Shown here piece by piece: positions 62,252 through 64,000 of a stretch of 64,000 nucleotides of DNA. Below the pieces are notes generated by a model. That model saw only the letters and a list, made by a program, of their open reading frames with translations, had not been told where the DNA came from and ran no database searches. Origin of the DNA: Clostridia bacterium. GTDB taxonomy: Bacteria; Bacillota; Clostridia; UMGS1883. The first letter of the stretch is position 1. Each line of letters opens with the position of its first letter. Made by a program: the position numbers and the translations under genes. Where the stretch lies: contig JAFSGW010000002.1 of the NCBI GenBank assembly GCA_017440585.1, positions 1 through 64,000 on the forward strand, read 5' to 3'.

Positions 62252-63469
62252 TTAAAGCTCACCGTTTTCCTGAAGCATCATAGCTCTAACCTTTAAGGGA
62301 AGACCAAAGAGGTTAATGAAGCCTTCTGCATCCTTGTGGTTATAAAGCTCCTTGCTGTCACCGAAGGAAGCAATCTGCTCGTTATAGAGAGAATACTTAC
62401 TCTTTGCACCTGCAGAAGAGATATTACCCTTGTAAAGCTTTACTCTTACTTCGCCTGTAACAGTTTCCTGTGTGCTGTCAACAAAAGCGGAAAGAGCCTG
62501 ACGGAGGGGAGTGAACCACTTGCCGTCGTAAACAAGCTCAGCAAACTTGATTGCAGCCTGTCTCTTGAATGCCTGAGTATCACGGTCAAGACAGAGATAT
62601 TCAAGCTCATCATGTGTGTACTGCAAAATTGTACCACCGGGTGTTTCGTATACACCACGGGACTTCATACCAACGAGTCTGTCTTCGCAGATATCAACAA
62701 TACCGATACCGTTTGCACCGCCGATAGCATTAAGCTTTTCAACAAGCTCAACGGGACCCATTGTTACGCCGTCAAGAGAAACGGGAACACCCTTTTCGTA
62801 GCCGACTGTAACATATGTGGGTTCATCGGGAGCCTTTTCGGGCGATACGCCAAGCTTGAGGAGAGAGTCAAACATAGGTTCATTTGCAGGATCCTCAAGG
62901 TCCATACCTTCATGGCTGATGTGCCAGATGTTTCTGTCACGGGAATAAAGGTCCTTCTTTGTAACGGGAATTTCGATACCGTGTGCTTCAGCGTAGTCAA
63001 CAGCATCTTCGCGGCTCTTGATGTCCCACATTCTCCAGGGAGCTATAATTCTCAGGTGGGGAGCGAGAGCCTTGATTGTGAGTTCAAAACGAACCTGGTC
63101 GTTACCCTTACCTGTAGCACCGTGGCAGATAGCTGTTGCACCCTCTGCGAGAGCAATTTCAACAAGCTTCTTTGCAATTACGGGACGAGCATGAGATGTA
63201 CCGAGAAGATACTTACCTTCGTATACGGCACCTGCCTTAACTGTGGGGAATATGTAATCTCTTACGTATTCTTCACGAAGGTCTGCGATATAGCACTTGG
63301 AAGCACCTGATCTCTTGGCTCTTTCTTCCAAACCATCTGTTTCCTTGCCCTGACCAACATCACCACATACTGCGATTACTTCGCAGTCGTAGTTTTCACG
63401 GAGCCAGGCAATTATGATAGATGTATCGAGGCCGCCGGAATAAGCAAGAACAATTTTTTCTTTTGACAT
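62252..63469 (-). CDS. argG: Argininosuccinate synthase
   Basis: Joins citrulline and aspartate using ATP. The 405-residue protein has the ATP-binding SGGLDTSI near the start, [16 protein letters not shown], and [21 protein letters not shown] further on, all typical. Its promoter and candidate ArgR site are at 63510-63565, and argH follows as second gene. AGGAGG is upstream of the ATG. Confidence 0.97.
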   Translation of the reverse strand: MSKEKIVLAYSGGLDTSIIIAWLRENYDCEVIAVCGDVGQGKETDGLEERAKRSGASKCYIADLREEYVRDYIFPTVKAGAVYEGKYLLGTSHARPVIAKKLVEIALAEGATAICHGATGKGNDQVRFELTIKALAPHLRIIAPWRMWDIKSREDAVDYAEAHGIEIPVTKKDLYSRDRNIWHISHEGMDLEDPANEPMFDSLLKLGVSPEKAPDEPTYVTVGYEKGVPVSLDGVTMGPVELVEKLNAIGGANGIGIVDICEDRLVGMKSRGVYETPGGTILQYTHDELEYLCLDRDTQAFKRQAAIKFAELVYDGKWFTPLRQALSAFVDSTQETVTGEVRVKLYKGNISSAGAKSKYSLYNEQIASFGDSKELYNHKDAEGFINLFGLPLKVRAMMLQENGEL

Positions 63470-63509
63470 ATTGCAATTCCTCCTAAATATGATAAAATAA
63501 TTAAGAAAC

Positions 63510-63526
63510 TATGTAATTTATACATA
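63510..63526. promoter_or_regulatory. Candidate ArgR operator upstream of argG
   Basis: TATGTAATTTATACATA is a perfect palindrome (6-bp arms, 5-base AT centre). It resembles the ARG box (TNTGNATWWWWATNCANA) but is one base shorter. It lies a few bases downstream of the predicted argG start point, a repressing position. ArgR binding is inferred. Confidence 0.5.
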
Positions 63527-63536
63527 TCTTCCGTAT

Positions 63537-63565
63537 ATTATAAATCAGTTTGTATAATTAATCAA
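63537..63565 (-). promoter_or_regulatory. Promoter of argGH
   Basis: On the minus strand TTGATT (63565-63560) and TATAAT (63542-63537) with a 17-base spacer. The predicted start is near 63530. Confidence 0.8.
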
Positions 63566-63594
63566 CACTTTTTTAAAATTTTTGGAGTATTTTT

Positions 63595-64000
63595 ATGAGA
63601 ATTTTAGGTATCGACCCGGGAATAGCAATAGTGGGCACTGGAATAGTGGATAAAGTGGGCAATAGCTACAATCCCGTATATTATGATTCGATAATAACAA
63701 AAGCACATACACCTCTTGAGGAACGCATCGAATTGGTGTATAATAAAACAGTGGAGCTGATACATACCTACAAGCCCGACGCAATGGCGGTAGAGGAGCT
63801 GTTCTTTAACAACAATGCAAAAACAGCCTTTGCAGTAGGTCAGGCAAGAGGCGTTATTCTTCTTGCGGCAAAGCAGAATGGTGTTCCTTTTTATGAATAC
63901 ACGCCGCTTCAGGTAAAACAGGCGCTTACGGGCTACGGAAGAGCCGACAAAAAGCAGATGCAGCAAATGGTAAAATCATTTCTGGGGCTCTCTGAGGTGC
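63595..64000 (+). CDS. ruvC: Crossover junction endonuclease RuvC (partial)
   Basis: The gene begins at ATG 63595, with GGAG upstream, and runs off the window after about 135 residues. MRILGIDPGIAIVGTG (catalytic Asp7), AVEELFFNNNAKTAFAVGQARGVILL (catalytic Glu) and QVKQALTGYGRADKKQMQQMV are characteristic of RuvC, which resolves Holliday junctions. The remaining catalytic aspartates lie beyond the window. It is divergent from argG. Confidence 0.95.
   Translation, partial: MRILGIDPGIAIVGTGIVDKVGNSYNPVYYDSIITKAHTPLEERIELVYNKTVELIHTYKPDAMAVEELFFNNNAKTAFAVGQARGVILLAAKQNGVPFYEYTPLQVKQALTGYGRADKKQMQQMVKSFLGLSEV

Noticed and set aside
62336-63310. 324-codon open frame on the plus strand
   Set aside because: It lies wholly antisense to argG, which has full family motifs. 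The frame has a low-complexity Cys/Phe/Val composition typical of shadows.
1-64000. CRISPR arrays, rRNA genes, prophage or insertion sequences
   Set aside because: I saw no regularly spaced repeats, no rRNA sequence, no transposase or phage gene and no terminal inverted repeats in the window.

Overview
The window reads as chromosome of an anaerobic, endospore-forming gut member of the Bacillota (class Clostridia, probably Ruminococcaceae/Oscillospiraceae-like). The grounds are an intact spoIIIAA-AH operon, an Asp23 protein, NrdR, formate-tetrahydrofolate ligase, a bile-salt-hydrolase-type enzyme, strong AGGAGG ribosome binding sites and many TTGACA/TATAAT promoters with AT-rich intergenic DNA. 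This is inference from gene content; there is no rRNA or other taxonomic marker to confirm it.

Region 1 (1-565) holds the end of a GGGtGRT-family gene and a decayed tandem copy of its 3' end, each with its own terminator. Region 2 (629-35045) is one long co-directional block of about 28 surface-polysaccharide genes with one clear promoter at its head and a terminator at its tail. It makes nucleotide sugars: Ugd plus a uronate epimerase (UDP-GlcA to UDP-GalA), a CDP-3,6-dideoxyhexose branch with a YerE-like two-carbon transferase and possible YerF-like reductase, and RmlA/B/C. It also supplies glycosyltransferases, a Wzy-type polymerase and a Wzx flippase. Unusual passengers are a radical SAM/SPASM protein, a phosphodiesterase beside a thymidylate-kinase-like protein, two consecutive ATP-grasp ligases, a TRAP-type permease, a DegT aminotransferase, an anchored LVIVD beta-propeller and a PF14907 nucleotidyltransferase-like protein. 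DdhA, DdhD, RmlD, a priming phosphosugar transferase and a chain-length regulator are not seen and would have to lie elsewhere.

Region 3 (35001-43923) is conserved chromosome: threonine deaminase with RidA, the spoIIIA operon, an Asp23 protein and a sugar isomerase/AraD pair. Region 4 (43954-47234) holds tRNA-Glu(CTC), a MATE exporter, a 680-base gene-poor stretch and a bile-salt-hydrolase-like gene. The gene-poor stretch has a palindromic operator-like site, a promoter, a run of tiny open reading frames each preceded by a Shine-Dalgarno sequence (two of them near-identical), alternative hairpins and a strong terminator. It is the best candidate here for an undescribed system.

Region 5 (47234-54068, mostly minus strand) is housekeeping: pyrophosphatase, RsmF-type methyltransferase, aminotransferase, NrdR, RpiB, TsaB, TsaE and formate-THF ligase. 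Region 6 (54122-60810) is a response regulator, a sensor kinase and a GerMN lipoprotein in one run (arranged like actinobacterial MtrA-MtrB-LpqB), then a HAD phosphatase, an ABC-F protein and a diverged dehydrogenase-like protein. Region 7 (60813-64000) is argG-argH on the minus strand with a candidate ArgR operator, and the start of ruvC.
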